A stretch of 64,000 nucleotides of DNA from Campylobacter lari. Lineage in GTDB: Bacteria; Campylobacterota; Campylobacteria; Campylobacterales; Campylobacteraceae. The stretch lies in contig NZ_CP011372.1 of assembly GCF_001017575.1 (NCBI RefSeq), forward strand, positions 1,488,001 to 1,552,000. The letters are read 5' to 3'. Every line of letters begins with the position of its first letter. The stretch's first letter is position 1. The position numbers and the translations under genes are program-made. The notes below the pieces were generated by a model. It did not search any database, was not told where the DNA came from, and worked only from the letters and a program-made list of their open reading frames with translations. Shown piece by piece: positions 18,265-26,608 of this stretch.

Positions 18265-19269
18265 TTATTTCCATTGAACTTCATCAAAAATCATTAAAGC
18301 TTCTTTAGCATTACCCCAGTAAGCTTCAAAATTTGGTTTTTCGATTTTAAACTCACCCCATGATTGTAAAATTTTAGCAGGTTTTACTTCTTTGTTTACC
18401 GGATACTCATAATTTTGGTTTGTTAAAATTTCTTGTGCTTCTTTTGAAAGCATAAACTCGATAAATTTGACCGCAGCTTCTTTATTTTTAGAAGTTTTTA
18501 AAATACCTATACCACTTACGTTAATATGCGTTCCTCTATCATCTTGGTTTGGAAAAATCACTTTTACTGAATTTGCAGCTTCAACATCTTTAGGATTTTT
18601 TGAATTTGCTAAGTGTCCTAGATAATAGCTATTTGATATAGCTACATCACCTTCTTTCGCATAGATTGCACGAATTTGATCACGATCTGCGCCTTTTGGA
18701 GTGCGCGCAAGATTATTTGCTATGCCTTGAGCCCATTCTTTTGCTTTTTCTTTACCCAAAGTATCAATCATTGCACTTAACAAAGAAATATTATAAACAT
18801 TATTTGAACTTCTTACTAAAACTTTACCTTTAAATTTAGGGTCAGTTAAATCTTCATAAGTTTTAATCTCTCCATCTTTAACTCTATCTTTAGAAGCAAC
18901 GATAATTCTTGCTCTTGTTGTAAAAGCATACCATTCGTTGTTTTTACCTCTTAATTCTTTTGGAGAAAGTTTTTCTAATTCAGGAGAACTCACTGAAACA
19001 AAAAGATTATTTGTGCGAACTTGTTCTAAATTTCCCGCATCAGCAGTCATAAATAAATCTGCTTTTGAATTTTTACCTTCAACTTCTAATCTTTTAGCAA
19101 GTTCATTAGCCTTAGCTTGCACCACATTTACACTAATGCCTGTTTTTTCTTGAAATAATTTGAAAATTCCTTTATCGCTATCATAATGACGATGAGAATA
19201 AATCGTAAGCTCTTGAGCACTTAAACTCATAGCAGCTAGTAAAGATAGTAAAACTACTTTTGCTTTCAT
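18265..19269 (-). CDS. cfbpA: Periplasmic ferric-iron-binding protein
   Basis: A 334-residue extracellular-solute-binding protein with signal peptide (cleavage after about residue 18, SLSA-QELTIYSHRHYDSD). The early HRHYDSD and later SNSYYLGHL tyrosines fit the Tyr/His iron site of Campylobacter FbpA. It captures ferric iron for the CfbpBC importer. Upstream lie a TATAAT (minus strand, 19313-19318) and two Fur-like repeats; iron repression is therefore likely. Confidence 0.94.
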   Translation of the reverse strand: MKAKVVLLSLLAAMSLSAQELTIYSHRHYDSDKGIFKLFQEKTGISVNVVQAKANELAKRLEVEGKNSKADLFMTADAGNLEQVRTNNLFVSVSSPELEKLSPKELRGKNNEWYAFTTRARIIVASKDRVKDGEIKTYEDLTDPKFKGKVLVRSSNNVYNISLLSAMIDTLGKEKAKEWAQGIANNLARTPKGADRDQIRAIYAKEGDVAISNSYYLGHLANSKNPKDVEAANSVKVIFPNQDDRGTHINVSGIGILKTSKNKEAAVKFIEFMLSKEAQEILTNQNYEYPVNKEVKPAKILQSWGEFKIEKPNFEAYWGNAKEALMIFDEVQWK

Positions 19270-19297
19270 TTTATAAATTTCCTTAATTTAAATTTTG

Positions 19298-19364
19298 AAA
19301 TTGATAAGGATTATTATATTAATAATTCACTTTATATTTACTTAAATTGATACACATAATCATT
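19298..19364 (-). promoter_or_regulatory. cfbpA promoter with two candidate Fur boxes
   Basis: Two related elements, AAATTGATAAGGATTATTA (19298-19316) and AAATTGATACACATAATCA (19344-19362), are spaced 46 bases apart. Each contains TTGATA and an AT-rich inverted half resembling the Fur consensus. The first overlaps the minus-strand -10 (ATTATA on + at 19313-19318). Fur assignment is inferred. Confidence 0.45.
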
Positions 19365-19385
19365 TTAAAATAAAATGATACAAAA

Positions 19386-19427
19386 TTAACATAAATCAAG
19401 ATATTTTTTCTCTCATTTTTATATAAT
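19386..19427 (+). promoter_or_regulatory. Globin promoter with CRP/FNR-type (NssR-like) site
   Basis: TTAACATAAATCAA (19386-19399) is an imperfect 5-4-5 palindrome of the CRP/FNR class; its left half is the TTAAC known from NssR sites in C. jejuni. TATAAT lies at 19422-19427. With a start near 19434 the palindrome is centred at about -41.5, the class II activator position. Confidence 0.6.
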
Positions 19428-19458
19428 CATCAAAAATACAATATACAAAGGAGAAAAA

Positions 19459-19887
19459 ATGACACAAGAACAAATTCAAATCATCAAAGATTGTGTGCCG
19501 GTTTTACAAAAAAATGGCGAAGTTTTAACTAAAGAATTTTATAAAATCATGTTTGAAGAATATCCTGAAGTAAAGCCTATGTTTAATATGGAAAAACAAG
19601 CTTCAGGCGAGCAACCAAAAGCTTTAGCAATGGCTATTTTAATGGCAGCAAAAAATGTAGAAAATTTAGAAAATATGAGAAGCTTTGTTGATAAAGTAGC
19701 TATCACTCATACAAAATTAAATGTCAAAGAAGAACATTACCCTATAGTAGGTGCTTGTCTTTTAAAGGCTATTAAAGTAGTATTAAATGCAGATGAAACT
19801 ACACTAAAAGCTTGGGAAGAAGCTTACAAAGCTATCGCACAATTTTACATAGACATTGAAAAAGAAATTTATGCAAAAGCTAAGTAA
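19459..19887 (+). CDS. cgb: Single-domain globin (Cgb-type)
   Basis: A 142-residue globin without reductase domain. Expected heme-pocket residues are present: Tyr B10 at Y28 (EFYKIMF), Gln E7 at Q52 (GEQPKAL), proximal His F8 at H84 (AITHTKL), then EEHYPIVGACLLKAIK as in flavohemoglobin N-terminal domains. In C. jejuni such a globin detoxifies nitric oxide and is induced by NssR. GGAG precedes the ATG, and the promoter carries a matching CRP/FNR-type site. It is divergent from cfbpA. Confidence 0.93.
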   Translation: MTQEQIQIIKDCVPVLQKNGEVLTKEFYKIMFEEYPEVKPMFNMEKQASGEQPKALAMAILMAAKNVENLENMRSFVDKVAITHTKLNVKEEHYPIVGACLLKAIKVVLNADETTLKAWEEAYKAIAQFYIDIEKEIYAKAK

Positions 19888-19889
19888 TC

Positions 19890-19917
19890 ATAGGCTTTGA
19901 TTTTCAAAGCCTATTTT
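19890..19917. terminator. Bidirectional terminator after globin gene
   Basis: ATAGGCTTTGA, TTT loop, TCAAAGCCTAT, then TTTAAAA: a perfect stem of about 11 bp between the globin stop and the convergent HbpS-like stop, which it overlaps. Confidence 0.85.
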
Positions 19918-20384
19918 AAAAACGCTATCCCTGCTTTAGCTATTTTTACATCCTCATCTAAGTGTGCTCCACCCACACCTATACCACCAACAACAACTCC
20001 ATCTATAAAAATCGGCACCCCACCAGGCATAATGGAAAACTTATCATCTAAATAACGAATATCTTCAGGTATTTTACCCTCTTTTACACCTTTAAAAATA
20101 ACCGCTGTTTCTCTTTTTTGTGAAGTGGCTGTGTAAGCTTTTTTATAACTAGCATTAAGCGTATGCACACCCGCTTTATCATCTCTTAAAACTGCTAAAA
20201 TTTGACCAGATTTATCTACTATGGTAATGCTTACATGAAAGCCATTTTTTCTTGCTTCTTTCTTTGCAAGCTCCAAAATCCCTTCAACCATTTGTGTAGT
20301 TAGCACAGGCTCTTTTACAAGCTCAAAAGATTTTGCCATCAAACTTACTCCTAAAAATACACATAAAATGAGTAATTTTTTCAT
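19911..20384 (-). CDS. Secreted HbpS/GlcG-like (DUF336) protein
   Basis: A 157-residue protein with an N-terminal signal peptide ([19 protein letters not shown]). The rest matches the GlcG/HbpS family: [19 protein letters not shown], then [11 protein letters not shown], and the Gly-rich [24 protein letters not shown]. Family members bind heme or corrinoid-like cofactors or act as extracytoplasmic sensors. It begins nine bases after the stop of the exporter gene upstream, so the two are probably one operon. A role in heme handling is inferred from family and from the iron/NO neighbours. Confidence 0.85.
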   Translation of the reverse strand: MKKLLILCVFLGVSLMAKSFELVKEPVLTTQMVEGILELAKKEARKNGFHVSITIVDKSGQILAVLRDDKAGVHTLNASYKKAYTATSQKRETAVIFKGVKEGKIPEDIRYLDDKFSIMPGGVPIFIDGVVVGGIGVGGAHLDEDVKIAKAGIAFLK

Positions 20385-20393
20385 TTTTTTCCT

Positions 20394-22022
20394 TTAAAAT
20401 TTTTCTACTGCATTTTTAGCTAATTCTTTTATATCGCCTTTTAATTCACAAATTTGACCATTTTGTGCGAGTAAAATTCTATCAGCCATATCAAAATACA
20501 CATCATCGTGAGTTATAGCAAATATAGTAATACCTTTTTGTTTTAAAAGTGGCAAAAGTTTAGTATAAAAAAACTTTCTAAACATAGGATCTTGATCAGC
20601 TGCCCACTCATCTAAAATCAAAATATCTCTTTTTTCAAGCAAAGCATTAAGCATAGCAAGACGCTTTTTTTGTCCAGCTGAGAGCTTTATAGTACTAAAA
20701 GTATTTCCCACAAGCTCTACTTTTTCATTAAGTTCTAAAATTTCAAGCCAGTATGCCAAGTCTTCTTTGCTAAATTTCTCATCTTCTAAAACATGCTCAA
20801 ACAAATGAAAATCACTAAAAATCGCACTAATTAAACTTCTATACTCATAAATATTTTCTGAAGTTACTTTTTCATCATCTAAAAAAATACTTCCTTTAAA
20901 ATCTGTGAAAAGCCCCGCTAAAATCATAGAAAAAGTAGATTTACCACTACCATTTTTACCTATTAAAAATACACATTCGCCTTTTTTAAGCTCAAAATTT
21001 ACAGGCTTTAGGGCAAATTTTTCATTGTATGCAAAAGACACATCTTTAAAAGAAAGTTTTTGCCAAGTTTTTTTATTTTGACTGAGTTTAAATTCATGAG
21101 AATAGTTTTCTAAATTTAAATTTGAAATTTTATCTAAAGCGATCTTTGCCATCATAAGCGTAGGAAAACTTCCTATCATAGCTCCAAGTGGCGCTCTTAA
21201 AAAAAGCACACTTAAAGCAATAGTCGTAGCACTTTGCAAACTAGCAAGTTCATAGCTTAAAGCTATATAAAACTCTACTCCTACTAAAGCTAGCATAGCA
21301 CTATTGCTCCAATTGTTAGATAAAATATGCAAGATATTTCCCATAGTAGAGCTTTTTTTCTTTTTTAGAGCATTTTTTTCAAACTCATTTTCATAATAAT
21401 ACTTTGCTCTTAAAGGATTTAAGGTTAATTCTTTATGTCCTTGTAAAATATTTTGATAGTTTTTTTGCAAAGCATCATCATTTTCTCTAGCATTTTTAAA
21501 ATAAAAATATACCTTGCTCATCAAAAAATTATCCACCAAAAAAACACACACTATCCACGCTAAACACAAAAAGAAAATTTCCAAAGAAAGATAAGCTATA
21601 TAAGCACTTACACAAATAATCAAAACACTTGATTGTATAAATTCAGGAAGTCTTAAAAGTCCAAAAGAAATACTACGCACATCATTATTTAAAGAAGCTA
21701 AAACCTTTGCTTTAGTGGTGTTTAAAATACTCAAAACACTTGTATCTAAAATTTGCTTTACAACCCTTCTTTGCATTTTAAAAATAAAGCTTTGCCCGAA
21801 CGAGCTTAGAGCAATTTCTACAAAAGAAGAACTCGCAAAAAACACAGGCAATAAAAGCACAAAATACACAATGATATTTGAGTTTTCAAGACTAGTTTTT
21901 AATAAAAACTCATTAATAAAAACTAAAGTCAATACACCTAGTAAGCTTGTAAAAATACTAAAAAGCAGAAAAAGAATGATTTTAAGTTTATTTTCTTTAA
22001 AAAGTATAAATATAAATTGCAT
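20394..22022 (-). CDS. SyrD/PvdE-type ABC exporter (fused permease-ATPase)
   Basis: A 542-residue half-transporter with about six membrane helices (residues 15-290) fused to an ATPase. Walker A is GKNGSGKS (355-362), the signature is LSAGQKKRLAML (447-458), and Walker B with the following segment is ILILDEWAADQDPMFR. That last motif, and SDFHLF where other ABC ATPases have the Q-loop Gln, mark the cyclic peptide/siderophore-precursor exporter family (SyrD, PvdE, YojI). No peptide synthetase or obvious cargo gene lies near. The partner gene encodes a secreted HbpS-like protein. Confidence 0.88.
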   Translation of the reverse strand: MQFIFILFKENKLKIILFLLFSIFTSLLGVLTLVFINEFLLKTSLENSNIIVYFVLLLPVFFASSSFVEIALSSFGQSFIFKMQRRVVKQILDTSVLSILNTTKAKVLASLNNDVRSISFGLLRLPEFIQSSVLIICVSAYIAYLSLEIFFLCLAWIVCVFLVDNFLMSKVYFYFKNARENDDALQKNYQNILQGHKELTLNPLRAKYYYENEFEKNALKKKKSSTMGNILHILSNNWSNSAMLALVGVEFYIALSYELASLQSATTIALSVLFLRAPLGAMIGSFPTLMMAKIALDKISNLNLENYSHEFKLSQNKKTWQKLSFKDVSFAYNEKFALKPVNFELKKGECVFLIGKNGSGKSTFSMILAGLFTDFKGSIFLDDEKVTSENIYEYRSLISAIFSDFHLFEHVLEDEKFSKEDLAYWLEILELNEKVELVGNTFSTIKLSAGQKKRLAMLNALLEKRDILILDEWAADQDPMFRKFFYTKLLPLLKQKGITIFAITHDDVYFDMADRILLAQNGQICELKGDIKELAKNAVEKF

Positions 22023-22072
22023 ATCAAAAAACCTATAATATAATAAATATTATATACTAAAATACACAATAG

Positions 22073-22312
22073 TAATTTAACTCCCCAGAGCTTGCTTAAT
22101 CCACATTAAGCTTAAATTTTTACTTTAAGCTTAATGCAATAGAGTTTGCTTAATAAGGAGTTTATGTTTATACACTTATAAAAACCTTATTTGATTTTTA
22201 TATCTATTGATTAACACATTAATTTAATTTACTATATCAATTGTGCTTTTTCTTTAATTTTGTTTTTGTCGTTTTATAATTTGTTTTAAGCAAACTCTGG
22301 GCAATTGAATTA
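22073..22312. repeat. MITE-like imperfect 27-bp inverted repeat
   Basis: The left arm 22073-22099 and right arm 22286-22312 pair at 23 of 27 positions around 186 bp; the cores are CCCAGAGCTTGCTTAA and TTAAGCAAACTCTGGG. A third copy of the core, AGAGTTTGCTTAAT, lies inside at 22141-22154 in the left-arm orientation, and a 13-bp hairpin (CATTAAGCTTAAA with TTTAAGCTTAATG) at about 22114-22146. No coding capacity was seen inside and I could not identify a clear target duplication. It could be a non-autonomous element or a decayed duplicated leader. Confidence 0.5.
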
Positions 22313-22438
22313 TAATTTTTAATTTATTTATATATTTAATCTTATCCTTTTTTATATTTTTGTTTTGATTTTATATTTTTATATGTCTGTTATTTTTTGT
22401 TTTTAAACACTACTTTATATTATTGTTCATAATATTAG

Positions 22439-22522
22439 CTATTCTATATTATTAATAATATGCAAAGCTAATAAGACTAATATTATCAATATTACTATTA
22501 TTAGCTTTATGATTGTTTTCAT
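22439..22522 (-). CDS. Possible 27-residue hydrophobic peptide
   Basis: ATG at 22522 opens a 27-codon frame reading MKTIIKLIIVILIILVLLAL and ending HIINNIE before TAG. Positively charged start, an 18-residue Ile/Leu/Val core and an acidic end give the look of a single-span membrane peptide such as type I toxins. There is no good ribosome site at normal distance, and AT-rich DNA favours Ile/Leu codons, so it may be chance. The rest of this gap (22023-22639) shows no other coding region that I can support. Confidence 0.25.
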   Translation of the reverse strand: MKTIIKLIIVILIILVLLALHIINNIE

Positions 22523-22603
22523 GATTTAACTTATAACCTTATTACTCATTAAATTACATAAATATAACTTTTATTATTTTAAGTATTTGTATTTATTATA
22601 GTT

Positions 22604-22635
22604 TTTCACACTAACTATTACTAGTTAGTGTGAAA
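22604..22635. terminator. Strong hairpin after autotransporter gene
   Basis: TTTCACACTAACTA pairs perfectly with TAGTTAGTGTGAAA (14 bp) around a TTAC loop, five bases beyond the autotransporter stop. For the minus-strand transcript it is followed by A rather than U residues, so it is not a classical intrinsic terminator; it may still end or protect the mRNA. Confidence 0.55.
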
Positions 22636-22639
22636 GAAC

Positions 22640-25600
22640 TTACCACCACATTCCTAGTTTTAAAAACATAGTATGAGAGGTAGTGTTATCAAATGTAAAT
22701 GCACCTGCATAGTTTAATGATAAATCAGCATTATCTGCTATAGCATAAGAAAAACCTAATTGCCCAAAGCCATAATACTTAGAAGTTTCTATATCCGAAC
22801 TTAAAGTGTTTTGACCAAGTTTTAAATTTCCTTTTGCATCTTCATATAAATTAACTATAGCTCCTATAGTAACATTAGATCTTATTTTATCACTCCATGG
22901 CTTATACCATTTTAAAGCTGCACTTGCATCAATAAAGTTAAACTGTTCTGCTAAATAATGCTCTCTTAAACCATCTATATGTCTTAAACTAAAGTTTTTA
23001 TTACTCATACCATAATAACTAAGACCTATTTCTGGAGATATTCTAGCTATATCTAAAGTATTATAATAATTAGCACCTAATTTTACATCTACTCCATAAC
23101 CATAAGTTTTAGCCTCGCTATCTATAGTAGTAGGAATATTTTTGTAAGATTTCTCTATATCGCTTTTAGTATAATCAAGTCTTGTACTAGCACTAATATA
23201 GTATTGATTAATACCATCTCTTGCTAATATTCCATAATAAGTTAAACCACCATAGTAAGTTTTATCATCAAATTTAATTCTTTGAGTGTTTTGTTCTTTA
23301 GAGGCATCTTCATAACCTGCATAAAAACCTATAATACCATAATCATTTGGTAATTCTCTAAAAGATCCACCTATCATACCAACAGTATCAACATCAAGTT
23401 GACCTATGCTTCTTCCTATTTTAATAGATGAGTGGTTATAGTAAGGAAGTAAGAAAGAATGATTTTTTGCATTTGGATTTTTATTAGGAATAAAGATATC
23501 TTCTAATTCAGCTAATAAATCTGCATCATTACCATAAGCTTCTCCTGCTTTAGATAATTGCATATCTAATGTTTGAGAGAATTCTGTTTGGAAGTTTTTA
23601 GTGTTTAAATCTCTTAATATATTAGAAATATTAATATTTCTTAATCTAGAAGAATACACCATAGACTTAGCTAGGGTTTTACCACTTAATTCTGACAAAT
23701 TAACATTAGCTACATACTTACCATTACCCAAACCTACAAAGTCATAAATACCTGATAAACTATAGATATTATTACCATCTACACCTGCACCATTATTGGT
23801 TTTATCACCTGCTATATTACCATCTTTATCTGCAAAGAAAGTATTAGCATCATAAATAGTATTTAATTGTAATTTGCTTGTATTAACATAGATTTTATCT
23901 GCACTAATACCACCTATATTATCTCCACCTATAATGATAGAATTTTCCAATCTTTGTTCATTGCTTTGAGTGTATTCAAGATCTTTAAAATACCAACCAT
24001 CTATGCTGATTTTACCTTGACCATTGTTTTCTAATTGGTAGCCATTATTGTTTTTGCCTATAAAACCTGCATGCCATGTAGCTTCTTCATTTGCAGTTGC
24101 AGGATGAATGTGTCCATTTGATACAATCAAAGTACCACTATTTGTAATACCACCATGAATATTACCTGTATTAAAAATATCCATATAGCCACTATTGTTT
24201 ATACCACCATAAATGTGGATATTCTTACCTGCATTAGGATCAGATAAATCACCTGAAGAATTAATAAGCTTTTCTATAGTACCACTGTTATTAATACCAT
24301 AAGTTATATCTTGAGTAGCTAAAGGTGTAGCTTCATTTCCTATAATACCTGTATTAATGATAGTTCCTATGGTGCTATTTTCTTTGGTATCTTTAGTTTT
24401 ATTATTAAAAGTGTTAGTGATGCTTGTAATGGTTCCTGCATTGTTAATTATCTCTATAGAACCAGTATTTTCTAAACCTTGTTCTAATATAGCATCTTTG
24501 CTGTTTTCAAGAAGTTTCATTTCACCTTCGTTTTTAAACTTACTTTGTAAGTTACCATTATTACCAAAAGCATTTATATGACTAGTATCATCTTTAGTAA
24601 TTTCCATTTGTCCATTGTTTATTACTAAATCTACTACTGAATTGTTTTTTAAGTCTAAATCAGCTTTAGCACCTTCATTGTTTGTAATAGAACTTACTTG
24701 ACTTTCATTGTATAGCTTAATACCACCATTTCCTATAGTTCCTGAGTTTTCTATAGAACCTATGGTGCTTTTATCTAAACTTATACCTTGTGAGATGGTT
24801 CCACTATTAATAATACTATCTATGTGAGAATCATTTTTTAAATTTATAGAACCTTGAATTTCTTTTTCATTTTTTATAGAACTAGCATAAGAATTATTAT
24901 TTAAACTGATATTTCCTGTAATGGTGTTTTTATTATTTATAGCACCATAAATATTAGCTTCTTTATCAAGGTTAATATTACCTTTTATAGTTCCTTCATT
25001 TAAGATAGCATCGCCTGCTAGATTGTAATTGAAACTGCCATCTTTGTTAGGAGATAATGCTGCTATAGTAGCACCGTTTTGCAAGTCAATTACATTGCCA
25101 TTATTTACAGAAGCTCCATTGTTATTAGTACCTATAGTTCCTTTATTATGAATACCTGCGGTGCCACCTGCTATGAGGGAATTTGAGCCATCTAATTTAA
25201 CGTAGTCTTTGATATGTTCTTTGGGTGCACTTATAAATATACCTGCACCACTTTGTCCTAGTATGGTGCCTTTGTTTTCGATAGTGTTGATGTAGAAAGG
25301 GACTTCTTGATTACTTGACTTATCTATAAATATACCATGTCTACCTGCTATAATAGAGCCTGTGTTATTAATATGCTTGATTTCGGTTTGGCGTTTCTCG
25401 TTAGAGCCTACATCATTTCCTAGAACAATACCATCTTTAATGGCATGGATAGTTCCTAGATTATTTATATTTTCCACTTGAGAGCCTAAGGAAAAATACA
25501 TCCCGTTGTAAGTATTAATTAATCCACTATTCTCAATGGTGTTGATTTTTGGAATGCCATCCATATTACTTATATAGATACCAGCACCTTGGCCAAAACC

Positions 25601-26491
25601 TTCATTCTTTTCATTTATCATATCTAAAGATCCGGTATATTCTATAGTTCCTGAATTTTTTAAAGTTTCAACGTTTGAATCACCATTTGTAGCACTACTT
25701 AATACACCTATACCTGCATTAGAAGTTAATATTAAACCTTGATTATCAATTGTTTTTATAGAAGTACCCCAAGTTATAACATTGATACCAGCACCAGCTT
25801 CATATAAACCTACTCCACTAGCACTTGTTGTAACTATAGTTCCCTTATTAACCACACTAGAAATTTTAGCTTGATTATCAAGATGAATTCCTGATTTATT
25901 TCCTTGTATTACACCATCTTTTTGATTTTCTATACTTTCTACAGAGCCACCATTGACATAAACTCCATAGTGACTTCCACCACTTATAGTTCCAGAATTT
26001 AATATACTATCTATAGTGCCTTGACTTTTAATACCACTAACTTTCCCATTAATACTACCTTGGTTAACAATAGTTACATTAGAAACTTTATTGTTAACCA
26101 TAATACCTTGTCCACCACCACTAACACTACCCTTATCGGTTATAGTTAAAGTACCACCACCATTACTTATATTAATTTGACCTGTTTGGCTATCACTTAT
26201 AGTACAAGTAGTACCACTACAGCTACCACCACTAATATCTCTTGAATTTTTTGTTTGTTTTTCTTTTAGTGTTTTAGAATCTTTAGCTTTGGTTATTTTT
26301 ATAGAACCATTAGAGGCTTGATCGCTTATAGTAACTATACTAGCATTAGCACAGGTAGCTAGAAAAGATATAGTTGCTAAAGATAAGAAAGTTTTTTTAG
26401 TAAAAGAAAAGTTATTGTTTGAATGAGATGAATTTAAAGAGGTATTGTTTGATTGAGAATTTTCAATCCCCCCCCCCGTAAAATAAGACAT
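22640..26491 (-). CDS. Phase-variable autotransporter (type V secretion)
   Basis: A 1283-residue surface protein. A long Ser/Asn-rich leader precedes a signal sequence (about residues 32-50, KKTFLSLATISFLATCANA). The passenger (about 50-950) repeats short blocks of the type I-x-N-x-G-T-I, predicting a long parallel beta-helix. The C-terminal 270 residues, from about FLLPYYNHSSIKIGRSIGQ to HTMFLKLGMWW, look like an autotransporter beta-barrel. Codons 5-8 lie in a run of ten G residues; the reading frame is intact here, so the gene is in the ON state. It may be an adhesin like CapA, but ligand specificity cannot be read from sequence. Confidence 0.9.
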   Translation of the reverse strand: MSYFTGGGIENSQSNNTSLNSSHSNNNFSFTKKTFLSLATISFLATCANASIVTISDQASNGSIKITKAKDSKTLKEKQTKNSRDISGGSCSGTTCTISDSQTGQINISNGGGTLTITDKGSVSGGGQGIMVNNKVSNVTIVNQGSINGKVSGIKSQGTIDSILNSGTISGGSHYGVYVNGGSVESIENQKDGVIQGNKSGIHLDNQAKISSVVNKGTIVTTSASGVGLYEAGAGINVITWGTSIKTIDNQGLILTSNAGIGVLSSATNGDSNVETLKNSGTIEYTGSLDMINEKNEGFGQGAGIYISNMDGIPKINTIENSGLINTYNGMYFSLGSQVENINNLGTIHAIKDGIVLGNDVGSNEKRQTEIKHINNTGSIIAGRHGIFIDKSSNQEVPFYINTIENKGTILGQSGAGIFISAPKEHIKDYVKLDGSNSLIAGGTAGIHNKGTIGTNNNGASVNNGNVIDLQNGATIAALSPNKDGSFNYNLAGDAILNEGTIKGNINLDKEANIYGAINNKNTITGNISLNNNSYASSIKNEKEIQGSINLKNDSHIDSIINSGTISQGISLDKSTIGSIENSGTIGNGGIKLYNESQVSSITNNEGAKADLDLKNNSVVDLVINNGQMEITKDDTSHINAFGNNGNLQSKFKNEGEMKLLENSKDAILEQGLENTGSIEIINNAGTITSITNTFNNKTKDTKENSTIGTIINTGIIGNEATPLATQDITYGINNSGTIEKLINSSGDLSDPNAGKNIHIYGGINNSGYMDIFNTGNIHGGITNSGTLIVSNGHIHPATANEEATWHAGFIGKNNNGYQLENNGQGKISIDGWYFKDLEYTQSNEQRLENSIIIGGDNIGGISADKIYVNTSKLQLNTIYDANTFFADKDGNIAGDKTNNGAGVDGNNIYSLSGIYDFVGLGNGKYVANVNLSELSGKTLAKSMVYSSRLRNINISNILRDLNTKNFQTEFSQTLDMQLSKAGEAYGNDADLLAELEDIFIPNKNPNAKNHSFLLPYYNHSSIKIGRSIGQLDVDTVGMIGGSFRELPNDYGIIGFYAGYEDASKEQNTQRIKFDDKTYYGGLTYYGILARDGINQYYISASTRLDYTKSDIEKSYKNIPTTIDSEAKTYGYGVDVKLGANYYNTLDIARISPEIGLSYYGMSNKNFSLRHIDGLREHYLAEQFNFIDASAALKWYKPWSDKIRSNVTIGAIVNLYEDAKGNLKLGQNTLSSDIETSKYYGFGQLGFSYAIADNADLSLNYAGAFTFDNTTSHTMFLKLGMWW
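26468..26477 (-). repeat. Homopolymeric G10 contingency tract
   Basis: Ten C residues on the plus strand form G10 on the coding strand within ACG-GGG-GGG-GGG, residues T5-G8 of the autotransporter. Tracts of G8 or longer in Campylobacter change length at high rate by slippage. A gain or loss of one G shifts the frame after residue 8. Confidence 0.93.
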
Positions 26492-26608
26492 TAAAACTCC
26501 TTATGTTAAATTTTAATAATGAAAATAAATTGGAATTATAATAAAATTTTATTTATAAAAAGTTTAAGCATCATATATGTAAATGTACGATTAATACTAA
26601 AATATTTC

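Noticed and set aside
22157-22180. AAGGAG followed by ATG in the gene-poor gap
   Set aside because: The frame stops after five codons and the spacing is too short; at most a relic of a former gene start.
22023-22639. Search for CRISPR repeats in the only long intergenic gap
   Set aside because: The repeated motif occurs three times in mixed orientation with unequal spacing and no spacer pattern.
24357-24581. Antisense frame in the autotransporter gene
   Set aside because: Arises from the repetitive passenger sequence; no independent support.
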